NCBI RefSeq assembly: GCF_001886715.1
Contig: NZ_CP018082.1
Span: 2,294,001 to 2,358,000, forward strand
Length of the DNA stretch: 64,000 bases
Source: Nocardia mangyaensis
Lineage (GTDB): Bacteria; Actinomycetota; Actinomycetes; Mycobacteriales; Mycobacteriaceae
Direction: 5' to 3'
The position numbers and the translations under genes were made by a program. Positions 19,775-27,030 of the stretch are shown in pieces (the stretch's first letter is position 1; each line of letters opens with the position of its first letter). The notes under the pieces are model-generated. The model saw only the letters and a program-made list of their open reading frames with translations. It did no database searches and was not told the origin of the DNA.

Positions 19775-21031
19775 ATGGCCCTGGTTGTACAGAAATTCGG
19801 CGGTTCGTCAGTAGCCACCGCAGAGCGGATCCGCCGGGTCGCCGAGCGGATCGTGGAGACGAAGAAGCAGGGGCACGACGTGGTGGTGGTCTGCTCTGCC
19901 ATGGGCGACACCACCGACGAACTGCTCGAGCTGGCGGGCGAGGTGGCACCCGCCCCGCCGCCGCGCGAAATGGACATGCTGCTCACCGCGGGCGAACGCA
20001 TCTCCAACGCGCTGGTGGCCATGGCGATTCACGCACTCGGCGCCGAGGCCCGATCGCTGACCGGCTCCCAGGCCGGCGTGATCACCACCGGCGCGCACGG
20101 CAACGCCAAGATCATCGAAGTCGACCCCGGCCGGGTGCGCCGCGCCCTCGACGACGGGGAGATCGTGCTGGTCGCCGGGTTCCAGGGCGTCAGCCAGGAC
20201 AGCCGCGATGTCACCACCCTCGGTCGCGGCGGCTCCGACACCACCGCTGTCGCGTTGGCCGCGGCCCTGGGGGCCGATGTCTGTGAGATCTACACCGATG
20301 TCGACGGCGTGTTCACCGCCGACCCGCGCATCGTCGCCGATGCGCAGAAGCTCGACGAGATCTCTTACGAGGAGATGCTGGAGATGGCGGCGTGCGGCTC
20401 GAAGGTGCTGATGCTGCGCTGCGTGGAATACGCGCGCCGCTATCACGTACCCGTGCGCGTGCGCTCGTCCTACACCGACACCGCCGGTACCACCGTCTTC
20501 GGTTCGATGGCCGACATCCCCGCCGACCAGGCTGTGCTGACCGGCGTCGCGCACGACCGCAACGAGGCCAAGGTGACCGTGGTCGGCCTGCCCGACGAGC
20601 CCGGGTACGCGGCACAGGTGTTCCGTGCGGTCGCCGATGCCGAGATCGGCATCGACATGGTCGTGCAGAACACCGGCACCGGACGCACCGACATCACCTT
20701 CACCCTGCCCGCCGCCGACGGTGCCCGCGCGGTGGCGCTGCTGCGCTCGCGGCGCGCCGACATCGGATTCGCCGATGTCCGCTATGACGACCGCGTGGGC
20801 AAGGTGTCGTTGATCGGCGCGGGCATGCGCAACCAGCCCGGCGTCACCGCTGCCTTCTGCGAGGCGCTGGCCGCGGCGGGGATCAATCTCGACCTGATCG
20901 CCACCTCCGAGATCAGGATCTCGGTGCTGGTCAGCGACACCGATCTGGACGAAGCGGTCCGAATCCTGCACCGCGCCTTCGACCTCGGTGGTGCCGAGGT
21001 CGCGGTCGTGCACGGCGGTACGGGCAGGTGA
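19775..21031 (+). CDS. lysC: Aspartate kinase
   Basis: First step of the aspartate family pathway (Lys, Met, Thr, Ile, diaminopimelate). 418 residues. The kinase domain begins [19 protein letters not shown], with [30 protein letters not shown]; two ACT domains follow ([21 protein letters not shown] and [22 protein letters not shown]), the site of Lys/Thr feedback. The frame extends to 19691, but ATG 19775 gives the exact family N-terminus behind GGAGAGGACGACGG. Met245 (ATG 20507) corresponds to the internal start of the beta subunit in corynebacteria, though no clear ribosome site precedes it. Unlike the usual ask-asd operon, asd does not follow; a hydrolase gene does. Confidence 0.95.
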   Translation: MALVVQKFGGSSVATAERIRRVAERIVETKKQGHDVVVVCSAMGDTTDELLELAGEVAPAPPPREMDMLLTAGERISNALVAMAIHALGAEARSLTGSQAGVITTGAHGNAKIIEVDPGRVRRALDDGEIVLVAGFQGVSQDSRDVTTLGRGGSDTTAVALAAALGADVCEIYTDVDGVFTADPRIVADAQKLDEISYEEMLEMAACGSKVLMLRCVEYARRYHVPVRVRSSYTDTAGTTVFGSMADIPADQAVLTGVAHDRNEAKVTVVGLPDEPGYAAQVFRAVADAEIGIDMVVQNTGTGRTDITFTLPAADGARAVALLRSRRADIGFADVRYDDRVGKVSLIGAGMRNQPGVTAAFCEALAAAGINLDLIATSEIRISVLVSDTDLDEAVRILHRAFDLGGAEVAVVHGGTGR

Positions 21032-21060
21032 CTCGTTGACGGCAGACCTGAATGGAGAGT

Positions 21061-21080
21061 AATTTACCGATCAGTCAATT
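21061..21080. promoter_or_regulatory. 20-bp palindromic operator candidate
   Basis: AATTTACCGATCAGTCAATT matches its own reverse complement at 16 of 20 positions, with ACCGATCAGT at the centre, the size and shape of a TetR-family operator. It lies 24 bp before the hydrolase start and 30 bp after lysC. No TetR gene is adjacent, so the regulator would act in trans. Confidence 0.5.
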
Positions 21081-21104
21081 GATCACGAGCGACCGGAGGA
21101 TTCC

Positions 21105-21953
21105 TTGACCACACGGCTGACCTCGTTCTCCCGGAACGGACTCGACTTCGACGTGGTCGACACCGGCCCGATCGACGGCCCGGTGGTCGTCGCGCTGCAC
21201 GGCTTCCCGCAGACCGCGACCTCGCTGCGTGAGCTCACCGCCTTGCTCAACGCGCGCGGGTATCGCACCCTCGCGCCGAACCAGCGCGGGTACTCCCCGG
21301 GTGCGCGCCCGCGCGGCAGGCTGGCCTATCGGACGAGCGAACTCGTCGCCGACATCGCCGCGTTGATCGGCGAGCTCGGGCGGGGGCCGGTGCATCTGGT
21401 CGGTCACGACTGGGGCGCCGCGGTGGCCTGGTCGCTGGCCGCCGCGCGGCCGGAGCTGGTCCGCACGCTGGTGAGCGTGTCGGTGCCGCACCCCGGCGCG
21501 TTCCTCCGGTCGCTGGTCAGCAGCGATCAGCTCCTTCGCTCCTACTACATGGTGTTGTTCCAGCTCCCGGTGCTGCCCGAGCGTCTGTTGAGCACCCGGC
21601 CCGCCGTGTTGCACCGGGTGCTGACCAAGACCGGCATGTCCGAGGACGCGATCACCCGGGTGCGCACCGAGGTCATCGAGTCGGGTGCGCTCACCGGTGC
21701 GCTGAACTGGTATCGCGCCATGGCGCTGGGTTCACCGCGCGCGGTGACGGCGCGGGTCGCGGTGCCGGTGACCCACGTGTGGAGCACCGGCGACGGCGCG
21801 CTGTCGCGGCGTGGCGCCGAACTCGCCGAACAGTACGCCAGTGGCGACTACCGTCTCGCCGTGCTCGACGGCGCCTCGCACTGGCTGCCGGAGGAGCGTC
21901 CGGACGAACTCGCCGAGCTGATCGTCGACCGGATCGAGTCCGTGCGCCGGTGA
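21105..21953 (+). CDS. Alpha/beta hydrolase, epoxide hydrolase-like
   Basis: 282 residues. HGFPQTATSL (oxyanion loop) near 27 and nucleophile elbow GHDWGAAVA near 103, where Asp replaces Ser, as in epoxide hydrolases and haloalkane dehalogenases; LNWYRAM in the cap provides a Tyr typical of epoxide hydrolases; the His is in GASHWLPEE near 262. TTG 21105 is supported by GGAGGA 4 nt upstream. The gene stands alone behind a TetR-like palindrome, so it is probably inducible. Substrate unknown. Confidence 0.85.
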   Translation: MTTRLTSFSRNGLDFDVVDTGPIDGPVVVALHGFPQTATSLRELTALLNARGYRTLAPNQRGYSPGARPRGRLAYRTSELVADIAALIGELGRGPVHLVGHDWGAAVAWSLAAARPELVRTLVSVSVPHPGAFLRSLVSSDQLLRSYYMVLFQLPVLPERLLSTRPAVLHRVLTKTGMSEDAITRVRTEVIESGALTGALNWYRAMALGSPRAVTARVAVPVTHVWSTGDGALSRRGAELAEQYASGDYRLAVLDGASHWLPEERPDELAELIVDRIESVRR

Positions 21954-21960
21954 GCCCGCC

Positions 21961-22677
21961 TCAGCCGAGCTGGCAGGCCAACGCCCGCAACGACGCGGGG
22001 GTCGCCGGGATCAACGGTGCCCGCCGCAGCGCGCGGGCGGCCAGCTGCTCGAGGATTCGCAGGCGTACCCCCGGCCACTCGTCGTGCAGGATCGAATAGA
22101 ACGCGGTATCGCGCACCGCGCCGTCGAGGCCGCGTGAATGTGCCCGGCGCACACCGTCACTCACCGCGCCGAGCCGTTCGATCGCCGCGCGGGAGCGCTG
22201 GTTGCGGGCATCGGCGCGCAGGCTCACCCGGCGCACGCCCCAGCTGTCGAAGGCGTGGCTGAGCAGCAGGAGTTTGGCTTCGAGGTTCACCTGTCCACCG
22301 CGCACCGCAGGGGTGAGCCAGGTGTTGCCGATCTCCACGGCGTCAGGGATCGACCCGCCGGGCAGCGCGGTGACCGGCTCGGCCGACAATGGCCAGCTCA
22401 GCGGCCCCTGCCAGTAGTCGAGCCGGGTGAAGCGGGTCGCGCCGACCACGCAGTCGTCGGCGACAGTGATGATCGCGAAGGCCAGCGCGGTGCCGGCGAG
22501 CTGAGCGGCCTCGGCCTGGAAGACATAGGTGCGCGCCTCCTGGTCGCCGTGCGGGACGATGGTGAACCCGGCCGGGCTGCCGAGCGCGGCAGCCGCCGCG
22601 ACCAGGCCGGGAACATGATGGGGCGCAAGGGGTTCCAGCCGTACGATGCGGCCGTCGAGGATAACGGGTGCGGGCAT
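21961..22677 (-). CDS. GNAT family N-acetyltransferase (RimJ/RimL-like)
   Basis: 238 residues from ATG 22677, the start that gives the family N-terminus PVILDGRIVRLEPLAPHHVPGL; the frame is open 34 codons further up but without support. Conserved parts are CVVGATRFTRLDYW, VEIGNTWLTPAVRGG and VSLRADARNQRSRAAIERLGAVSDGVRR, matching RimL-type acetyl-CoA transferases that modify protein N-termini or small amines. Substrate unknown. Convergent with the hydrolase; upstream lies the 730-bp non-coding region. Confidence 0.85.
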   Translation of the reverse strand: MPAPVILDGRIVRLEPLAPHHVPGLVAAAAALGSPAGFTIVPHGDQEARTYVFQAEAAQLAGTALAFAIITVADDCVVGATRFTRLDYWQGPLSWPLSAEPVTALPGGSIPDAVEIGNTWLTPAVRGGQVNLEAKLLLLSHAFDSWGVRRVSLRADARNQRSRAAIERLGAVSDGVRRAHSRGLDGAVRDTAFYSILHDEWPGVRLRILEQLAARALRRAPLIPATPASLRALACQLG

Positions 22678-23097
22678 GATGACCGGCGTCCCTTCGTCTG
22701 AGAGGGTCACCGAATCACGAGGCGTGGATCTCACGCGGCACGTGATTGCGGCGAAGCGACACGAACGATCCAGCAGCATCGAAAAGAACTGGATGCAAGA
22801 TAGCCGAATGTGACGCGTTCACCCGCTCGAACGCTCAGGATGTCGGGGTCGAAATTTCGCCGATCCGGGTGAATCGGCCTACCGCTTCGCCGCTACGGTG
22901 AGTTCCTTCCAGACCGTCAGCTCGCCGTCGACTGCGCGTGCCCCGACTTCGTGGTGTGTGGTGCCGCCGGCCGTTTCCGGTCGTCACGGCCTCGTGTCGG
23001 TCGCCGGTGTGGGTCGCGAGGGTGTCGCGATCGTCTTCCAGGTGTGTTCTCCCACGTCAAGGGCGTAACGGTTCGATAAATGACATGCTTGTCGGGT

Positions 23098-23109
23098 ATT
23101 TGATCAAAT
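23098..23109. promoter_or_regulatory. Perfect 12-bp palindrome ATTTGATCAAAT
   Basis: ATTTGATCAAAT is fully self-complementary and lies in the AT-rich part of the non-coding region, about 90 bp before the Crp-type site. It is a candidate protein-binding site; no regulator is known. Confidence 0.4.
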
Positions 23110-23196
23110 GTCCAGTTGCGCTGGGGTTTCGCCAGTTCCGACGGGGATTCTCCGGAAGGGTGGCGCGCGTTATCGGTTCGTGTCGCACAGGTGTTC

Positions 23197-23216
23197 GATG
23201 TGATGCAGATCACATC
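23197..23216. promoter_or_regulatory. Crp/GlxR-type binding site
   Basis: GATGTGA-N6-TCACATC, with perfect 7-bp arms; the core TGTGA-N6-TCACA (23199-23214) equals the consensus of mycobacterial Crp and corynebacterial GlxR. It is 191 bp before the small membrane protein gene and 660 bp before the sugar porter, which suggests cAMP-linked control of this cluster. Confidence 0.75.
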
Positions 23217-23258
23217 AGCTGTCTTTCGGCTACCGCGGCTGGCACGCTCGTAATTGCT

Positions 23259-23273
23259 GAACGTTAACCGTTC
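23259..23273. promoter_or_regulatory. Inverted repeat GAACG-TTAAC-CGTTC
   Basis: Perfect 5-bp arms around TTAAC, 42 bp downstream of the Crp-type site. It resembles a short operator of the LacI/GntR kind and could be a sugar-responsive site for the downstream genes; this is inference only. Confidence 0.35.
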
Positions 23274-23406
23274 GTGATCATCGGGCAGGTCGGCGCGGAC
23301 CTTCCGTCACGAATGCCCCGATCGTCCGCTCCGGCGTGACGAGCACCGAAAGTTCCAGCGGGGATCGCCATCGGCCGTGTCGGGACGGTCGTCCAGAAGG
23401 GACCTC

Positions 23407-23703
23407 ATGGATATGAGCAGCATCTACTTCGAACCGAACAGCAACCTGTCAGTTACCGACCGTGATCGCCGCGTCACCGCGAACTCGGCCGCCGACTCGT
23501 CCATCGCCCCACTGGCGATGCCAGGTCTGGTCCTCGGTCTGGTCCTGGTCGGCCTCGGTGTCGCGGCGCTGTTGCGACTGGGGGACTGGGCTGGTAATTA
23601 TGGTCCGGTGCTCGTTCTGGTCGCCTACCTGATCTATGTGGCCGCGGCCCTGCGGCTCTTGCTCTGGGGCGCGGTCACCGTGCGATCGTTGCACCGCAGA
23701 TAG
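23407..23703 (+). CDS. Small two-helix membrane protein of unknown function
   Basis: 98 residues. A polar N-terminal part (about 35 residues, MDMSSIYFEPNSNLSVTDRD) is followed by two transmembrane segments: PGLVLGLVLVGLGVAALL and YGPVLVLVAYLIYVAAALRLLLW. It ends RSLHRR, so both ends are probably cytoplasmic. ATG 23407 is chosen over an upstream start because AGAAGGGA precedes it at good spacing. I do not recognise a family. It sits downstream of the Crp-type site and upstream of a strong terminator, so it is a single-gene transcript, possibly cAMP-controlled. Confidence 0.7.
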   Translation: MDMSSIYFEPNSNLSVTDRDRRVTANSAADSSIAPLAMPGLVLGLVLVGLGVAALLRLGDWAGNYGPVLVLVAYLIYVAAALRLLLWGAVTVRSLHRR

Positions 23704-23719
23704 CCGATTGCCTTTCGGC

Positions 23720-23755
23720 AAAGCCGCCGCGCACTGCGCGGCGGCTTTATTCTTT
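23720..23755 (+). terminator. Rho-independent terminator
   Basis: AAAGCCGCCGCGC (23720-23732) pairs perfectly with GCGCGGCGGCTTT (23736-23748) around an ACT loop, followed by ATTCTTT. A 13-bp uninterrupted stem; this separates the small membrane protein transcript from the sugar porter. Confidence 0.95.
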
Positions 23756-23876
23756 CGTCGCCTTTCGTCCGCGCGAGTTCCGGTAATGTCTGTCGAACGG
23801 ATTTCGGTCTTTCGACGAGCTTCCGGGCTCCTTCGGTGCAGGTATTCGACCTACTCCAGCTGGCGGAGGTGCGGAC

Positions 23877-25310
23877 ATGACCGATTCCACGGGTGCGGCG
23901 GAACGGGTTCTGGCATCCCCGGTGACCGAACCGCCACCGGATGACAATTCCCCCGAGCGGATGGCGATCCGGGCCAGGATCAAGAAATTCGTGCTCACCG
24001 TCGTCATCATCGCCGCCCTCGGCGGCGCGCTGTTCGGCTACGACACCGGCGTCATTTCCGGCGTCCTGGTCTATCTCACGCCCGATTTCGGGCTGAGCCA
24101 GACCCAGGTCGGCATTCTCACCAGTTCGCTGCTCATCGGCGCCGCGGTCGGCTCGATCGGCGGCGGCTGGATGGCCGACCGGTGGGGCAGGCGCGCGACC
24201 CTGCTGTTCGCTGGCGTGTTGTTCTTCGTCGGCGCGCTCGCGCAGGCGCTGTCCCCCGACGTGGGGATCATGATCATCACCCGATTGCTGCTCGGTGTCG
24301 CGGTCGGCACCGCCTCGCTGGTGGTCCCGATGTACGTCTCCGAGATCGCTCCGCCCACCTATCGCGGGCGGCTGGTGTCGATGAACAGCCTGATGATCGC
24401 CAGCGGCCAGCTGCTCGCCTACATCGTCAATGCCGCGCTCTCGCCGACCGGGAACTGGCGGCTGATGCTGGCGATGGCGGCGATTCCGGCGGCGGCCCTG
24501 GTGATCGGCATGTATTTCATGCCGGATTCGCCGCGGTGGTACCTGAAGAAGGGCCGTGACGACGAGGCGCGGAAGGTGCTCGAACAGTCCTATTACCCCG
24601 AGCACGTCGAGCCGACGATCACCGATATCGAGCACAGCGAAGCGGCCGATGAGGCGGTCAAGGCCAAGTTGCGTGACCAGCTCCGGAAGCCGAAAGTCCG
24701 CGCGCTGTTCTGGACCGGAGTCGGATTGGCGTTGATCCAGCAATTCGTCGGTGTCAACACCGTCATCTATTACGCGCCGTCGACCTTGAAATCGGCGGGA
24801 ATGGGCGACAGCGCGGCGGTCACCTCGTCGATCGGCATCGGCATCGGCGCGGTGGTCGGGGTGATCATCGGGATGACGCTGATCGATCGCATCGGCCGGC
24901 GGCCGCTGATGTTCGTCGGCCTGTCGGTCATGGTCGTCGCGCTGATCGGGATGGGGTTGGTCGAGCGGCTGACCCAGAACGCCACCACCGGCTACATCCT
25001 GCTGGCGTCGATGATCGTCTACGTGTGCTCGTTCCAGGTCGGCGTCGGCGTGCCGACCTGGCTGCTGCTCTCGGAGATCTTCCCCGCGCCGATCAGGGCC
25101 ACCGCGATGAGCATCTGCACCTTCCTCATCTGGATGGGCAATTTCGTCGTCTCGCTGGTGTTCCCGCCGCTGGGCGAATTGTGGGGCGCCTCGACGATGT
25201 TCTTCTTCTTCGCCGTGGTCTCGGCGTTCTCGCTGTACTTCTGCTTCCGGCGGGTGCCCGAGACCAAGGGGGTGACGCTGGATCAGATCACCGCGGCGGC
25301 GGAGAGCTGA
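23877..25310 (+). CDS. Sugar porter family MFS transporter
   Basis: 477 residues, twelve predicted transmembrane segments. Sugar-porter signatures are present: GGALFGYDTGVISG in TM1, ADRWGRR between TM2 and TM3, PDSPRWYLKKGR after TM6, ALIQQFVGVNTVIYY in TM7, DRIGRRPLM, and VPETKG after TM12. It is a proton-linked importer of a hexose, pentose or inositol type sugar; the exact substrate is not readable. GGAGG lies about 8 nt before ATG 23877. Its 3' end is 13 bp from the convergent SDR gene. Confidence 0.9.
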   Translation: MTDSTGAAERVLASPVTEPPPDDNSPERMAIRARIKKFVLTVVIIAALGGALFGYDTGVISGVLVYLTPDFGLSQTQVGILTSSLLIGAAVGSIGGGWMADRWGRRATLLFAGVLFFVGALAQALSPDVGIMIITRLLLGVAVGTASLVVPMYVSEIAPPTYRGRLVSMNSLMIASGQLLAYIVNAALSPTGNWRLMLAMAAIPAAALVIGMYFMPDSPRWYLKKGRDDEARKVLEQSYYPEHVEPTITDIEHSEAADEAVKAKLRDQLRKPKVRALFWTGVGLALIQQFVGVNTVIYYAPSTLKSAGMGDSAAVTSSIGIGIGAVVGVIIGMTLIDRIGRRPLMFVGLSVMVVALIGMGLVERLTQNATTGYILLASMIVYVCSFQVGVGVPTWLLLSEIFPAPIRATAMSICTFLIWMGNFVVSLVFPPLGELWGASTMFFFFAVVSAFSLYFCFRRVPETKGVTLDQITAAAES

Positions 25311-25323
25311 TCCAGCGGCCGGC

Positions 25324-26163
25324 TCAGTTCTGCGGCGGGTCGACGAAGATGTCGTACTCGAGTTCGCCCGAGCCGCCGTAGCCGGACAGATCGGTGATGC
25401 CCTCGGCCGCGAGCACGTCGACATCGAGGAAGGTGTTGCCGGTGGTGGTGCGGGCGTCCTTGGTCAGGATCGCCACGGCCGCGTCGGCCACGATCTCCGG
25501 TGTGCGCGCCTTGGCGATGGCGTCGTCGCCGCCGAGCAGGTTCTGCACCGCGGCGGTGGCGATCAAGGTCTGCGGCCACAGGCAGTTCGCAGCGACGCCG
25601 TGCTCGGCGTACTCGGCGGCCCAGCCCAGCGTCAACAGTGACATACCGTACTTGGCGAGCATGTAGGCCGGGTGCGAGCCGAGCCACTTGGGATCGAGGT
25701 TCAGCGGCGGCGACAGGCTCAGGATGTGCGCGTTCTCGCTCTTGCGCAGGTGCGGCAGGCAGGCGCTGGAGAGCAGGTAGGTGCCGCGCAGCTGGATCTG
25801 CTGCATCAAGTCGAAGCGCTTGATCGGCAGTTCCTCGGTGGAGGCCAGCGCGATGGCCGAGGCGTTGTTGACGCAGTAGTCGATCCCGCCGAAGCGCTCG
25901 ACCGCCTGGGCGACCGCGTCGGCCACCGAGGCCTCGTCGCGCACGTCGCCCACCACGGCCAGCGCTTGGCCGCCGGCGGCCTCGATCTCGGCGGCCGCGG
26001 TGTGGATGGTGCCCGGCAGGCGGGGGTCCGGCACGTCGGTTTTGGCCAGCAGCACGATGTTGGCGCCCTGCTTCGCGGCGGCGACGGCGATGGCCAGCCC
26101 GATGCCTCGGCTGCCACCGGACATGATCATCGTGCGCCCGGCGAGCGGGTGGGAAGAGGTCAT
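25324..26163 (-). CDS. SDR family oxidoreductase (HSDL2-like)
   Basis: 279 residues from ATG 26163, supported by AAGGAG upstream; the frame continues upstream through the promoter of the divergent gene and is not coding. Rossmann motif SGGSRGIGLAIAVAAAKQG near residue 15, NNAS near 100, Ser in ILSLSPP, and YMLAK (active site) near 168. The insert KTDVPDPRLPGTIHTAAAEIEAAGG is typical of hydroxysteroid dehydrogenase-like protein 2 and related actinobacterial enzymes, which act on lipids or terpenoid alcohols. Divergent from the PaaX-like regulator (100-bp gap), a likely control pair. Confidence 0.8.
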   Translation of the reverse strand: MTSSHPLAGRTMIMSGGSRGIGLAIAVAAAKQGANIVLLAKTDVPDPRLPGTIHTAAAEIEAAGGQALAVVGDVRDEASVADAVAQAVERFGGIDYCVNNASAIALASTEELPIKRFDLMQQIQLRGTYLLSSACLPHLRKSENAHILSLSPPLNLDPKWLGSHPAYMLAKYGMSLLTLGWAAEYAEHGVAANCLWPQTLIATAAVQNLLGGDDAIAKARTPEIVADAAVAILTKDARTTTGNTFLDVDVLAAEGITDLSGYGGSGELEYDIFVDPPQN

Positions 26164-26263
26164 GGAGGAGCTCCTTGTCATCGATGGCGCCGGAGCGGCG
26201 GGTGCCGCTGACGTTACAGATATTCGACGAGCGTGGCAATAGTGAAATATGTAGACTCGACCC

Positions 26264-26992
26264 GTGAAATCCGCTGTGACCGGCCTCGACGCGGACATCC
26301 GTCCGGTGTCGGCCCGCTCGGCGCTGATCCGCATCCTCATCGCGGCCGATTCCCCGACCATGACCGCGCGCGAGATCTGCGCGGCCACCACCGCCGTCGG
26401 CTACCCCGAGGCCACGGTCCGGGTGGCGGTCTCCCGCATGGTCGCCGCCGGTGATCTGCTGCGCGAACGCCGTGCCTATACCCTCACGCCCAGCCTGCGT
26501 GCGCGGCGCACCGAACTCGCCGCCCCACCCACTGTGGCATGGAACGGTGACTGGGAGCAGGTGCTCGTCACCGCCACCGGCCGGCCCGCGGCCGATCGCG
26601 CGGCCCTGCGCACCACGCTGCTCTCGCTGCGTCTGGCCGAACTCCGCGAGGGCGTCTGGATGCGCCCGGCCAATCTCGAACGCGGCTGGCCGAGCGGTCT
26701 CGACGACACCTACCGGTTGCGCACCCACCCCGTCGACGACGCCGTGGCGCTCACCCGCCGCCTCTGGCCGCTCGACGAGTGGGCCGCCCGCGCCCGCACC
26801 CTGCTCGACGCCATCGACAATCCCGACCCCACCGCCAAGTTCACGGCGGTCTGCGCCGGACTCGACCACCTCACCACCGACCCGGTCCTGCCCGCCGAAC
26901 TCCGGCCCGCCGGCTGGCCCACCGACCTCCTGCGCACCACGACCACCGCCTACCTCACCTGGTTCCAGGGCCTCGGGCCGCAGGTCGGATAG
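26264..26992 (+). CDS. PaaX family transcriptional regulator
   Basis: 242 residues. N-terminal winged helix: RSALIRILIAADSPTMTAREICAATTAVGYPEATVRVAVSRMVAAGDLLRER, then the PaaX central domain with WEQVLVT, LRLAELREGVWMRPANL and a C-terminal helical domain. PaaX represses phenylacetate catabolism genes and responds to an acyl-CoA ligand; other members control other aromatic or fatty acid pathways. GTG 26264 follows TAGACT by 6 nt with no Shine-Dalgarno site, suggesting a leaderless mRNA. The probable target is the divergent SDR gene. Confidence 0.8.
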   Translation: MKSAVTGLDADIRPVSARSALIRILIAADSPTMTAREICAATTAVGYPEATVRVAVSRMVAAGDLLRERRAYTLTPSLRARRTELAAPPTVAWNGDWEQVLVTATGRPAADRAALRTTLLSLRLAELREGVWMRPANLERGWPSGLDDTYRLRTHPVDDAVALTRRLWPLDEWAARARTLLDAIDNPDPTAKFTAVCAGLDHLTTDPVLPAELRPAGWPTDLLRTTTTAYLTWFQGLGPQVG

Positions 26993-27030
26993 TCGCCGGT
27001 CAGCCGGTAGGCTGGGTCAGTGAAGCAACT

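Larger units (their letters stand above)
22678..23406. other. Long non-coding regulatory region
   Basis: About 730 bp without a credible gene between the GNAT start and a small membrane protein start. The short open frames on both strands lack ribosome sites and recognisable products. The part from about 23070 to 23280 is clearly more AT-rich than the surroundings and holds three separate symmetrical motifs, listed individually. It is probably a promoter region for genes on both sides; a small RNA cannot be excluded. Confidence 0.6.

Noticed and set aside
22917..23267. Short open frames on both strands in the 730-bp intergenic region
   Set aside because: No Shine-Dalgarno site, no domain, and they run through the Crp site and palindromes; third-position GC bias is weak.
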